This document shows positions 1 through 9,100 of a stretch of 64,000 nucleotides of DNA, piece after piece. The position numbers were made by a program, and so were the translations under genes. Below the pieces are notes generated by a model that was given only the letters and a program-made list of their open reading frames with translations, had not been told where the DNA came from and searched no databases. Positions within the stretch are counted from its first letter, which is position 1; each line of letters begins with the position of its first letter. This DNA is from YC2-FULL-38-9 sp964629635 (GTDB lineage Bacteria; Patescibacteriota; Microgenomatia; UBA1406; GWC2-37-13), in assembly GCA_964629635.1 (NCBI GenBank), contig CAZVQS010000001.1, positions 124,001 to 188,000 of the forward strand, read 5' to 3'.

Positions 1-1240
1 TTCCGAGAAATTCCCGAGGCCGTTGCTTACGCTCCTGTCCCACATACCAGTACGGCAGTTCGTGGATGCCGAAATACGCATCCTGCCCGCCCGCCCACCC
101 GTAATGAAACGCCATCCAATACGGCATGTATACGTTGAAGATGTCAGAATACCCCTCAAGAGCTTTGTTCATGATCTTGAATCTGCCGGTGGGCGTCGGA
201 TAGTAGAGCCCGGTCGAAACCGGGTATGACTTCACCATCTGGCCTCCGTCAAACAGGTACATCTTCTGGGCGGCGATATTGACTTCGATATACCGGTCCG
301 CAATTTCCCCGTGCGTCCGGGTCGGTTCGGTGGTCCTGACATCCGCGACGACCGGCCCGCCGGCCAATCCGCCGGTGCGCGCGTGGAACGAGGCGAGGAT
401 GTTCGATTTCAGCGCCTTCATGTCCACCTGCCGGTTGCGGGCGACAAGCGGATCGATCTTTGCGTCAAGCAGGAACCCGAGTGCTTTCTCGTCCGCGGTA
501 AATTTCACGTCCGTTCCATCGTACGACACGTCATATACCGTTTTGAGTTCATCCGGAGTAATGAGGGCGCGCGCTACCGCTCCCCCTTCCTGCAGCACGA
601 TCTCGAGCGGCCGGGAAAAAACGGATACAATTTTCCTGTTCTGTTCCTCGATCCCTTTCTGCTTGTCTTCCTTAACCACTTTGATAAGCCGCGGTTCAAG
701 AGTGGCGTTCTCCTTCCCGAAGGAAAAAAGGATAAGCGACTTCAAGTGCTCCATGTCTATGCGGTATACCTTTTCGTTGTCGGTCAGGCTGAGTGTCTTT
801 GTCGAACGGTCTACCGACACCTCATCCTGTTTCGCAGTGAAATCGTACCGCGCTTCCCCGATGCGGCGGGAGAAATCGTCCGTGAATACAAGAACCGGCA
901 TGAGCATATGCTGGGAGCGCGCATTGCGCAGGAACGCCGTCACGTTTGCGGGAAAGGGTTTCGTGTTGTTTTCGAATACCGTCCGAACTGTTGCGTTACG
1001 GTCGAGGAGCACTCCCATATGATGCAGATTCGTCGCATAGATGCGCGTGCCGACTTTAAGGTAGAAGGGATGATTGTATGCGTCCACAAGCCATGAATCG
1101 ATTTCCGTGCGTGTTTGATATGTTATGTTCTTCTTGCCGATGTAGGTCTTCGGATAGGCGCGGTCAACAAGGCGAAAATATGATACAATAGCTATTGTAG
1201 AAAACGCGACAGCGAAAGTGAAAAGGAACGCTTTACGCAT
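1..1240 (-). CDS. L,D-transpeptidase (YkuD) with putative peptidoglycan-binding domain, 3'-truncated by window edge
   Basis: Reading the minus strand from the ATG at 1240 gives an open frame of 413 codons that runs off the window. It begins with a short basic segment and one hydrophobic stretch (about residues 4-22), so it is probably a membrane-anchored or exported protein. A central region of roughly 290 residues resembles the extracytoplasmic domain that often precedes YkuD domains. From about residue 313 comes a typical YkuD start (IEVNIAAQKMYLFDGGQ, then YPVSTGLYYPTPTGRF and a W-G-G-Q-D-A-Y-F-G-I-H stretch). The family forms 3-3 peptide crosslinks in peptidoglycan. The catalytic HGC motif would lie beyond the edge, so activity cannot be judged. 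It is divergent from the tRNA gene at 1269; a TAGAAT hexamer at 1260-1265 (minus) is a possible -10. Confidence 0.85.
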   Translation of the reverse strand, partial: MRKAFLFTFAVAFSTIAIVSYFRLVDRAYPKTYIGKKNITYQTRTEIDSWLVDAYNHPFYLKVGTRIYATNLHHMGVLLDRNATVRTVFENNTKPFPANVTAFLRNARSQHMLMPVLVFTDDFSRRIGEARYDFTAKQDEVSVDRSTKTLSLTDNEKVYRIDMEHLKSLILFSFGKENATLEPRLIKVVKEDKQKGIEEQNRKIVSVFSRPLEIVLQEGGAVARALITPDELKTVYDVSYDGTDVKFTADEKALGFLLDAKIDPLVARNRQVDMKALKSNILASFHARTGGLAGGPVVADVRTTEPTRTHGEIADRYIEVNIAAQKMYLFDGGQMVKSYPVSTGLYYPTPTGRFKIMNKALEGYSDIFNVYMPYWMAFHYGWAGGQDAYFGIHELPYWYVGQERKQRPREFLG

Positions 1241-1268
1241 AGAATTGGTTCTTATTCACATTCTACCT

Positions 1269-1342
1269 GACCCTGTAGCTTAATTGGATAGAGCAAAAGC
1301 TTGCGGAGCTTTAGGTTGGGAGTTCAAGTCTCCCCGGGGTCA
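1269..1342 (+). tRNA. tRNA-Arg (anticodon GCG)
   Basis: A full cloverleaf can be drawn. The 7-bp acceptor is GACCCTG with CGGGGTC (one T-G pair), the D stem GCTT/GAGC, the anticodon stem AAAGC/GCTTT around loop TTGCGGA, and the T arm GGGAG-TTCAAGT-CTCCC; the discriminator is A and CCA is not encoded. The loop gives anticodon GCG, which reads CGC/CGU arginine codons. Most bacteria use an A34 (inosine) tRNA here, so G34 is unusual. Confidence 0.9.
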
Positions 1343-1343
1343 C

Positions 1344-1559
1344 ATGACAAAGAGTCCTCCCGCACCGAATAGACAGAAAATTTTGACGCGCGTTTTCATA
1401 TGTGTTGCTGTTTACTTCCTTATCGGATTCCTTATACACCTTTTCCAGTACCGCATGGTCTATCAGGACCGGCTCTTTTTCGATCTTGTGTTCTGGCCGG
1501 TATTCACCCTTGTTCTCGGCCTTGACCGGATCGGCATCATTACCATTCCTCAGTGGTGA
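1344..1559 (+). CDS. small membrane protein, unknown function (71 aa)
   Basis: The frame is open from inside the tRNA, but the first ATG outside it is at 1344, one base after the tRNA discriminator base. The 71-residue product has a basic, Pro-containing N-terminus and two hydrophobic segments (about residues 16-34 and 43-62), so it would be a small integral membrane protein with both ends on the same side. It would be co-transcribed with the tRNA and need processing at the tRNA 3' end to be translated. Its last 10 bases overlap the convergent regulator gene. No family is recognised. It could be a chance frame, but the hydrophobic pattern and complete start/stop make a real gene slightly more likely. 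Confidence 0.45.
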   Translation: MTKSPPAPNRQKILTRVFICVAVYFLIGFLIHLFQYRMVYQDRLFFDLVFWPVFTLVLGLDRIGIITIPQW

Positions 1560-2428
1560 CGCTTCTTTTCAACCCTGAGGAATTCGTTATCTCCCAAATC
1601 CTTTACGAAACCGTTCGTCACGGGAATTGCGGTACGCCAGAGCACATGAAAAAGAGACCTCAATGATGCTGCGACAAGCCTGCTTGAGATCACTGCCGCC
1701 CATACTTCATCATCCTTGGCGCAAATCAAAATCACCTTGTCGGAAACGATATACATATCATGGTCCAGGATGAACGTTTTGTCTTCGATATAACGGTACT
1801 CATGGTAATCGATGTATGAAGGATTGCGTCCATACTGGTATGTAAGCACATGCCGGGTCCAGTCATTCAGCGGCATGATTGTTTTGACCCGTTTTTTGAC
1901 CGTACGCGGCTTCAGGGACTGGGAGACCTCCTCATTCACGTACTCTTTCCCCAACGTATCCATGGGCATCATGTGGTCAAAAAACAGTATCTCCGCGTCG
2001 TCGGGCATGTCCTTGAGGAGACCGTATGCTTTTCTCACTCCCGAAACGCCAGGGAAAAATTTCACGAGACCGTTCGTTTCATGCGACAGATATCCGGCTT
2101 TCAAATCAGACAGCATGTCCACCACGTCAACTTCAAGCTCCATGAGTTCCTTCCGGCGTTTGGTCAAAATATCGCGGAGTGCAGAGGGATTGTTTGCGAC
2201 TATCCATGACTGCTGCTTTTCCAGACCCTGGCTTGTCTTTACCGTGATAAGCCCTTTGAGTGCAAGGCTCATCATCACATCATACACGGTCGTGCGCGGT
2301 ATGCCGGTCAGCCGGGCGAGCTTGAACGGCGATATCTGGCTGTGCCTGACCGCCTCAAGATATACGGCTGCTTCATTTTCCGTCAGGCCGAACCGGGAAA
2401 GGGTTTTAAGGATGTGTCGGGTGTCCAT
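1550..2428 (-). CDS. TrmB-family transcriptional regulator
   Basis: A 292-residue protein. Residues about 5-75 form a winged helix typical of the TrmB family (FGLTENEAAVYLEAVRHS, then a recognition-helix region with IPRTTVYDVM). A coiled segment rich in K/E follows (about 90-115), then a C-terminal sensor-like domain of about 170 residues. TrmB proteins are sugar- or metabolite-responsive regulators best known from archaea and common in CPR genomes; the ligand cannot be inferred. The start is supported by a promoter whose -10 TAGAAT ends exactly 6 nt before the ATG. The gene is back-to-back with the leader and gene at 2514-3435, with the two -35 boxes separated by 2 bp, so that transcription unit and its own gene are the most likely targets. 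Confidence 0.85.
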   Translation of the reverse strand: MDTRHILKTLSRFGLTENEAAVYLEAVRHSQISPFKLARLTGIPRTTVYDVMMSLALKGLITVKTSQGLEKQQSWIVANNPSALRDILTKRRKELMELEVDVVDMLSDLKAGYLSHETNGLVKFFPGVSGVRKAYGLLKDMPDDAEILFFDHMMPMDTLGKEYVNEEVSQSLKPRTVKKRVKTIMPLNDWTRHVLTYQYGRNPSYIDYHEYRYIEDKTFILDHDMYIVSDKVILICAKDDEVWAAVISSRLVAASLRSLFHVLWRTAIPVTNGFVKDLGDNEFLRVEKKRHH

Positions 2429-2434
2429 ACTCCC

Positions 2435-2463
2435 ATTCTACAACTGTCGGCAGTGTCCGTCAA
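2435..2463 (-). promoter_or_regulatory. sigma70-type promoter of the TrmB gene, leaderless geometry
   Basis: On the minus strand TTGACG (2463-2458), a 17-nt spacer and TAGAAT (2440-2435) are followed after 6 nt by the ATG at 2428. With the -10 at -12 to -7, the A of the ATG would be +1. Confidence 0.7.
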
Positions 2464-2465
2464 CT

Positions 2466-2494
2466 TTGACAATATTATCCCGGCTTGATACTAT
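2466..2494 (+). promoter_or_regulatory. sigma70-type promoter driving structured leader copy 1 and the Ntn hydrolase
   Basis: TTGACA (2466-2471), a 17-nt spacer and TACTAT (2489-2494). The predicted start near 2501 lies 13 nt before the structured element and about 167 nt before the ATG at 2668. This gives the RNA element a transcribed orientation. Its -35 box sits 2 bp from the divergent -35 of the regulator gene. Confidence 0.7.
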
Positions 2495-2513
2495 ACCCTA
2501 TAGTTACTAATCC

Positions 2514-2652
2514 AATTGTCAGGTGGCGGAGGTGGAAGGGCTCCCCCTTTCGTCGTCATTGACTCCTCGGGATAAACGACGCTTCTTCATGAATGCGGTT
2601 TACCCCGAGCAGCGCGAGGGGGAGGGACAACCTCCGACGGAATCTGACAATT
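2514..2652 (+). ncRNA. structured RNA element, copy 1 (leader of Ntn hydrolase)
   Basis: Outer stem AATTGTCAG (2514-2522) pairs with CTGACAATT (2644-2652). Inside it comes GGTGGCGGAGGT with ACCTCCGACGGAAT, a shared framework also found at 23238 and 59193. The centre differs from the other two copies: CTCCCCC pairs with GGGGGAG, and a long hairpin pairs CTCGGG-TAAAC with GTTTA-CCCGAG. The element lies between a good promoter and the start codon, 15 nt before the ATG. It matches no riboswitch or T-box consensus I know. Compensatory differences between the copies point to a conserved RNA fold. Confidence 0.6.
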
Positions 2653-2667
2653 GAATGATCCAAACAT

Positions 2668-3435
2668 ATGTGCACGACCGCGGCAACACGTTTCAACCGT
2701 TCCTGGTTTCTTGCCAAAACCCGCGATCCGGTTTCCTGGATGAGGTGGGACGATGAAATCAAGCTCTTTGATTCACCTGACGACCGGTTTGCAAAACTCA
2801 TCGTGCAGAACCCCGATCCCCGGCAGGACGGATATTACGGCGGCATGAACGGGAAAGGCGTTGCATTTGTTTCAACCTATGTCCACGTAGCGCCAAACCA
2901 GATCTCCTATATCAGGAGGCCGTACGTGCGGATTATCCTGGATGCGGAATCCGCCAAAGAGGCAGTTCAAATCGTCCGCTCCTTCCGTCCGCGTATCGGA
3001 GGCAACATGTTTGTCGCGGACCCGGAAGAGTGCTATGGCATCGAAGGGGTGCCGGAACGGTATTATGTGAAAAGCATAAAACATCCGTCCGTAAAGACAA
3101 ACCATTTCCTCCATCTGGACCGACGGAATCTCGGATTTGACACGGAACCGGGGTTTGAAGCCTGGTCGCACGCCCACCAGGAGCGGGCGGAAGAACTCAT
3201 TGCACATGCCTCAACCGTTGAAGACCTGAAACTGCTTCTGAAAGACCGGAAACACCATGCACAGAAGCGGGCGATTTGTACGACGCGCCGTGAGGACACC
3301 TGTTTTACGCATTCCGCGTTCATATTCGACACGGAAGGGAAAAAGGCATACTATTGCCAGGGCAATCCGGTGGAAAAACCCTTCCGCGTTTACCGGTTCC
3401 CCCTTACTCATACCGCAAGGCGTCAAGCGCGCTGA
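2668..3435 (+). CDS. N-terminal nucleophile hydrolase, acyl-CoA:6-APA acyltransferase-like (peptidase C45-type)
   Basis: The 255-residue protein starts Met-Cys-Thr-Thr. Removal of Met would expose Cys2 as the Ntn nucleophile, as in conjugated bile salt hydrolase/isopenicillin acyltransferase relatives. SWFLAKTRD near residue 11-19, an NHFLHLDRR segment (about 145-153) and ICTTRREDTCFTHSAFIFD (about 212-230) fit the family layout. These enzymes cleave or transfer amide-linked acyl groups; the substrate cannot be told. No signal peptide is seen, so it is likely cytoplasmic. It follows structured leader copy 1 and lies opposite the TrmB regulator. Its last 32 bases overlap the convergent permease gene. 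Because the permease ends in the usual family tail, the overlap comes from this gene's extended C-terminus. Confidence 0.7.
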   Translation: MCTTAATRFNRSWFLAKTRDPVSWMRWDDEIKLFDSPDDRFAKLIVQNPDPRQDGYYGGMNGKGVAFVSTYVHVAPNQISYIRRPYVRIILDAESAKEAVQIVRSFRPRIGGNMFVADPEECYGIEGVPERYYVKSIKHPSVKTNHFLHLDRRNLGFDTEPGFEAWSHAHQERAEELIAHASTVEDLKLLLKDRKHHAQKRAICTTRREDTCFTHSAFIFDTEGKKAYYCQGNPVEKPFRVYRFPLTHTARRQAR

Positions 3436-5383
3436 TGCGCTTTGCCCTTTGAGACGGGAATATGCCCGTGAGAAGGCCCACCACAGTCGATAAAACAAAT
3501 ACCAGGAAAATAAAGGAAAGAGGTGTCCTGAAAAGAATAATTGTTTTATCGTTCTGGAACAGGAGAAATACCCATGCGACAAGCTGCCCTAAGCCCTTCC
3601 CGAACTCAATCCCCACAAACCCGCCGAGCATGCCGAGAATAAGCGATTCGACCATAAAGAGCCTGACGACATCCGTGTCGGTCGTGCCGAGCGTCTTCAT
3701 GACGGCGATTTCACGCGTCCGTTCAAGAAGTGACACTGTAAGGGTATTGAACATGCCGAAAATGGCAACAATGAATGCGATCATGCCGAACGTACCCAGA
3801 AGAAAGCGCATGATTGAAAAAAGCCTGTTCACCTGCGCAAGCGTATCAACAATCGAGGAGGTAACGAATCCGAGCTTCTCAACCCGCTCCCTTACTTTAG
3901 TCAGTTCCGGAGCGCTTTTGGCAAGCACTTTTCCCTGAGTGTATTTTTTCACGCCCATGCTTTCCACATCGCTTATGGGCGTAAAGACATAGGATTTTTT
4001 GTCATCCTTTACCACGCCTCTGACCGTATACCCGACCGGACGGCTTACGATGCGCCCCGATACCCCCTGGATAACGCCGCCTGAAATGATGTATTCAAGC
4101 TGCAGTTTTTTTCCGATGATCTTGGCCGGTTCGATCTTGAGCATCTTGAGGAAGCCGGTGGACACGATGACCTCCTTGCCTCCCTCCTTTTTCACCTCAA
4201 CCAAACCGAGATGCATGGAGGACGAGGCGATCTTCTCCTGCGTTCTCACGCTCAGCAATTCCTTGAGGGCGGATGCTTCGCTTGCCTGCGAGTCATCGCT
4301 CACGGTGAGGACAGATGCGCTTCCCGTTGATTCGCCGAGCACCGTACCTGCCGCCTGTTTCTGTATGAGTTCATTTACGCGCCGTTCGCTTGCGATTTCA
4401 TCAGGGGACAGGATTTTGAGGTTGTTTTCGCTCATGTAGCCGTCCCCATATTTCTGCGATCCGTCCTCTCCCTTCTGCGGCTCGTACACATCTTCCGTTA
4501 CCTTGTTCCAAAGCGGCATGCTTGCCCTTACCCACCTGCCATGCCAGTCGCCCTTACTGTCCTGGATTGCCTTACCTTTCGTATCAACGCTGTCATAGGA
4601 GGACCCCCAGACTTCCTGTCCCTCATGGCTTTCGAAAAGTTCCCCTCTCGTATATCCGATTATCGTGCCTGTCGTGCGGGGCGCCGAACGGACCGGCACA
4701 TACCGGTCCTCATCCAGCCGGAACCTCATTTTTTTCTGCTGCGCGTCAAGGGGATCGCCGTCAGTGACAGATGAAAGCTCTTCTGAGGCGCCGGCAACCG
4801 CACCTTTTTCAATAAAACTCAAAAGCTCCTCTATTTCGGACCGGCAGTTGCTTCCTTTGCATGACGCGCTGTATGCCGCCTCGGCCTCCCCCGAAAAGAA
4901 GGACCCGGCAACCGGATACAGGTGGGAATACTCAAGGAATTTATTGTCCGTTCCGATCACGACAACATCCATCCGTGATCCATTCATGCTTAAGGACCCG
5001 GCGAGCGAAACGGAAACGCGGAAATCCTCAACCCCTTCAATGTTCCGAATTTCCTTCGCCTTGTCCCGGGAGAGGGAAAGCGCGGTCGAATCACTCTGGA
5101 CATCCGCCAACCTGAGGGAATTGGGCATGACAAGCCGGTTTGTCACGATTTCCTGGAGTCCGTACCCGAACGAAACGAGAAACACGATGGCACCTGCTCC
5201 GACCGCAATCGCGGCAACCGTGACCGCTGTCCTTGTTTTTCCGTACAAGAGATTTTTCAGGGCAAGCCGGAAGATAACGACCCAGGACAACCTTCCCCTT
5301 CTCCCGTTGAAGAAATCCTCCCGCAGGCCGGGAATGATTTTTTTCAGGTCTTTGAACGTTATTTTGTTTATGAAATCAGTCAT
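3404..5383 (-). CDS. ABC transporter permease, MacB/FtsX family (operon 1)
   Basis: A 659-residue membrane protein. The first membrane segment (about residues 52-75, after a basic amphipathic N-terminus) sits in the LALKNLLYGKTRTAVTVAAI context typical of the family. A large extracytoplasmic region (about 80-510) follows, then three C-terminal membrane segments with the FtsX signature (FGMFNTLTVSLLERTREIAV, then MKTLGTTDTDVVRLFMVES) and the terminal KRISALDALRYE. The extracytoplasmic region is longer than in MacB and has features also present in the second-operon permease, such as LGEST and W-V-x-A-x-x-P-L-W/F. It overlaps the ATPase gene upstream by 8 bp and is the last gene of the operon. 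MacB-like permeases work by mechanotransmission, not classical substrate import. Its likely partner is the giant protein at 6143. Confidence 0.88.
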   Translation of the reverse strand: MTDFINKITFKDLKKIIPGLREDFFNGRRGRLSWVVIFRLALKNLLYGKTRTAVTVAAIAVGAGAIVFLVSFGYGLQEIVTNRLVMPNSLRLADVQSDSTALSLSRDKAKEIRNIEGVEDFRVSVSLAGSLSMNGSRMDVVVIGTDNKFLEYSHLYPVAGSFFSGEAEAAYSASCKGSNCRSEIEELLSFIEKGAVAGASEELSSVTDGDPLDAQQKKMRFRLDEDRYVPVRSAPRTTGTIIGYTRGELFESHEGQEVWGSSYDSVDTKGKAIQDSKGDWHGRWVRASMPLWNKVTEDVYEPQKGEDGSQKYGDGYMSENNLKILSPDEIASERRVNELIQKQAAGTVLGESTGSASVLTVSDDSQASEASALKELLSVRTQEKIASSSMHLGLVEVKKEGGKEVIVSTGFLKMLKIEPAKIIGKKLQLEYIISGGVIQGVSGRIVSRPVGYTVRGVVKDDKKSYVFTPISDVESMGVKKYTQGKVLAKSAPELTKVRERVEKLGFVTSSIVDTLAQVNRLFSIMRFLLGTFGMIAFIVAIFGMFNTLTVSLLERTREIAVMKTLGTTDTDVVRLFMVESLILGMLGGFVGIEFGKGLGQLVAWVFLLFQNDKTIILFRTPLSFIFLVFVLSTVVGLLTGIFPSQRAKRISALDALRYE

Positions 5384-6146
5384 GTTCGTCGATTACGATT
5401 TCGCCGTCCCGCATACCGATACGGCGGGTGGCAATGGGTAAAAAATTCATTTCATGGGTGACCATCACAATCATCCTCCTCTTTTCCCGGTTCAAAACCG
5501 CAAGCAGTTCTATAATTTCCTCGCTCGAGCGCGAATCAAGGTTGCCCGTTGGCTCATCCGCAACAAGAATCCACGGGTCAGTCGACAGCGCGCGTGCCAA
5601 TGCAACCCGTTGCTGCTGGCCTCCTGACAGTTCGTTCGGCGATTGATCCGCATAGTCCCCCATACCGACCTCCCGCAGCACTTCAAGACTGCGCGTTTTC
5701 GCACGCTTGCCGTCAAGGCCGGAAAGGTATAAGGGATAAGCGATGTTTTCCCAGACGTTAAGCGATTTAATCCAGTTCGCCTGCTGGAATACCATGCCGA
5801 TTTTCTCCCGGCGAAAACTGGTCCGTTCGTCGCTCCCCATTTTATAAACATCAGTTCCTCTGAGGAGCACGCTCCCCCGTGTGGGCGCCTCAAGTCCGAG
5901 TATCGTGTGAAGAAATGTACTTTTTCCGCATCCTGAAGGCCCGTATATAATAACGAATTCACCCGAATACAGGATGAGGTTAATATGCGAAAGTACCGCA
6001 ACCTTGCCTGTCCCGACCCTGAATTCCTTGGAAACGCGGCTTACCTTCACGACCTCATGGTGGGACCGTTTTTTCTTTGCCGGCAGGCGCGCCTCAAGCG
6101 CCCTGATGTCAATGACCGCCGGCAGTTGCTTTGCTTTCTGTTTCAT
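5376..6146 (-). CDS. ABC transporter ATP-binding protein, LolD/MacB type (operon 1)
   Basis: 256 residues. After a 35-residue charged extension comes a complete ABC nucleotide-binding domain: Walker A GPSGCGKST (about residues 70-78), Q-loop in GMVFQQ, signature LSGGQQQRVALARAL, Walker B ILVADEPTGNLD, and switch His in VMVTHE. The arrangement is that of the LolD/MacB/FtsE group, which powers FtsX-like permeases. It overlaps the giant gene by the ATGA motif (6143-6146) and the permease by 8 bp, so the three are translationally coupled. The N-terminal extension is longer than usual. Confidence 0.92.
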   Translation of the reverse strand: MKQKAKQLPAVIDIRALEARLPAKKKRSHHEVVKVSRVSKEFRVGTGKVAVLSHINLILYSGEFVIIYGPSGCGKSTFLHTILGLEAPTRGSVLLRGTDVYKMGSDERTSFRREKIGMVFQQANWIKSLNVWENIAYPLYLSGLDGKRAKTRSLEVLREVGMGDYADQSPNELSGGQQQRVALARALSTDPWILVADEPTGNLDSRSSEEIIELLAVLNREKRRMIVMVTHEMNFLPIATRRIGMRDGEIVIDEHD

Positions 6147-9100
6147 AGTTTCAGGAACCCGAATACGTCTTCGAGATTTTTAATGATGACATCAAATGCA
6201 GCTGCCTGCGCTGATGGAGTCACAACAACCGTATCGTTCGATTCGATCCGGTTGCCCGCCTTATCAGTCGATACGATCTTGAGGTGATAGGATGAGGTGG
6301 GAGTAAGGTCGCGGATGACCATCACGTGTTTTCCGGCAAGCGACTGGTCGCGCTCGGTCGCCTGGGGGTACTCGCTTCCCGTACCAGCGCCCCAGAGCAC
6401 CTGGCCGAATGCAGGCTCGTCCGTATCCCAGGATACGATGATCTGCGCTTTCGCATCCGCGCCGATTCCGGTGACCGGCGTTTCGATGATCACGTTCTGG
6501 AGGGTCGGCGGACGGGTATCTATCCCCGTCATATAGCGGATCGGCTCGGATACCGCCTCGTTGCCGTGGCCGTCCCTGCCCCGCACCGTGAAAACGTAAA
6601 GCGAACCGTCGTTCAGGCTCGGAATCCGTGCGAGATGCTTCTTTTCAAGCAGACCAGTATACACATACTGCGTTTTGCCCTTCGGCACGACCGGGAGCCG
6701 GGAAAGCTCTGTGCCTGACATCTTCTGGAGTTCATCCCGCGCCGGTTTGCTGCCTGACGCCGGATCAACCTCAACCGCCTGGTATTCCACTTCGCCGGTT
6801 GTGTCCGTATTCGTGCTCCAGGCGATAACGACCGATGTGCCGCCTTCGGTTTCATCGGTGTTGAAAACCACGGCAGTCACTTTCGGATAGAGCATGGTGG
6901 TGAATGTGTAGTCATCGGATACAATGTCGTTCTGGTCGCTGTCCGTACCGCGTACGCGGAAATGGTAAGTTGACGAGTGTTTCAGGCCGGTAAGCTTCAC
7001 GAGATGCGAACTCTCCGATGCGATAACAAGATTCTCCACTTTTTTGTCGTAATTTGTCGTCTCCCCGTACTCTACCTTTGTTGTTGTCATGGCAGACATC
7101 TTCCAGGTAATAATTGCTGACGTGAGTGTTATATCGCTCACCTTCACTTCCGATATGGAAGGCGCCTTAAGGGTGGTGAATGAGTAGTCAGACGAGTACG
7201 CATCAACCCGTTCGTATCCGACCATCTCGCTCTCATCCATGGAGAGCACACGGAAACGGTATTCGGTATCCGGAGCAAGTCCGGTGAGCTTCACCGAGTG
7301 GGTTTTGGTCGCGGTTGTTTCCGAACCGGCATATCCGTATGCGGCCGTCTTGCCGTACTCTACCGTACCAAACGCGGTGCGGGAGGTTGTCCAGGTGACT
7401 GTCGCGGTGGTTGAGCCGGCGGACACGCTCGGCGCGCCTCCTGCGGTCGGCGGCGAGGAATACCTGCCCTCGGGAGCTTTCGATACAGTATTGGAATAAA
7501 TGGATGAGGAGCCTGCATTGTCTATAGCCTTTACTTTATAGTAGTAAGCCGTTGACTGGGTCAGGTCCGCGTCCGTATATGCGGGGGATGTCGTTTTTCC
7601 CATGGACGTAAAAGATGTATTATCCGTTGATCGGAACACCTCGTAGCTTGACGGAGTCCCTCCGGTGGAGGGGGCTTTCCATGCAAGCGTAAGCCGCCAC
7701 ATGCTGCTGTCACGGTCGGACGTGTCTGAAATGGTAAGGGCCTGGGGTGCGCCGGGTGCGGTTGTTGACGCGTAGAAGTCCGCGGTCGCGTATGCCTCGT
7801 AATTCCTGTTGCCGTGGCCGGTTTCCGTATTCACGTTATTGTCCTCTGCGACGATGTGGATGGTGTTTTTCCCCTGCTGCGTGGCAAGGGCGAGGTTTTC
7901 AAGTCTCCTGTTGACCGTCTCGGCTGCGGTGGTTTCGGTCATAGTGCTTTCCGAAGGCGTACAGTTCACACAGTAATAGTACTTCGCTATCTCGCCCGAA
8001 TAGGTTGCCGGTTTATCCCATTCAACGGTAAATACGTTTGCTGCGGCGGGTGCGTTTGCCGTGGTTGACGGTGACACTGTGAGACTGCGCGGTTCGGTCG
8101 GGGCGGTGGCATTGTAGTAGAAAGAGGTAACTGATATGTTGTTTGAAGCCAGTCCCGAATAGTTGCCCGCATTATCAACCGTACGCACGTAAAAATAATT
8201 CTGGCCTTCCTGATAAGCGGTGACGTTTGTGGCAAGGGTATTGGCAGTAAAGGTCCAGCCGGAAAGCTCGCCTGACGCTGTCCCGGTTTTGTACTCGTAC
8301 CCCCGTACTCCGGACGGTCCGTTATCCTCCGCAGCCGGCCAGTAGAATGTGAAGCTGTTTGTTGCCTGATAACCCACGTTCGTACTGGATACCGATGCAG
8401 GCGCGTCGGGTATGGTTGAGTCGAATTTGTATACAAACAGAGTAACCGGGTCGGCCAGATTGCCCGCATTGTCCCTGGTCTGAAGGCGCAGATAATAGGT
8501 GCCGTTTGAAAGCGAGCATGATGCGGGAGCGGAACCGACCGTGAACTGGCGGCTTCCGGCATCGGTTTCAAGGTAACAATCATCCGCAATGTTTGCAGAC
8601 GGAGTTGCGTTTTCATCATCGGTCAAAAGGAGAAGGTATGAAGCGACTCCCGATGCGGACTGCCCCTCCCCTGCCGTATCGGTACCTGCTGTCCAGGCGA
8701 ACTTTGGATTGGCATGATTGTACCAGCTGCCTGATACAAGGGTAGCGGATAATGACGCCGCATCAACATATCCAAGAGCTTGCGCGCCCGGATTCTCCGG
8801 AGCAATCGAATCCTCCACATAACTCACCACCATACCGTTCACCACCGGGCTTTCGCTCAAGCTTGCATCTGCTGTCATATCCGCTTTCCACTGGAAGTAG
8901 CGCAATGGGTTTGACGCGATCTCATTACCCGTTACCGCGGCCCATTCGCTCCAGATGCTGTTATCCGCACTTGTCCGGGTGAAGTAATTAACACTTCCTC
9001 CGTTTAACGTATGGGTAAAGCGTATCGGAGTTGCGCCCCACTGGCCGGCAGCGGAAAGATCAATAGCGGGGGACGTGTAAGTCTTCGTACCTGAGGCATA

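Noticed and set aside
311..1096. A 261-codon plus-strand frame opposite the L,D-transpeptidase
   Set aside because: The minus-strand frame is continuous and has YkuD domain features; the plus frame is its shadow.
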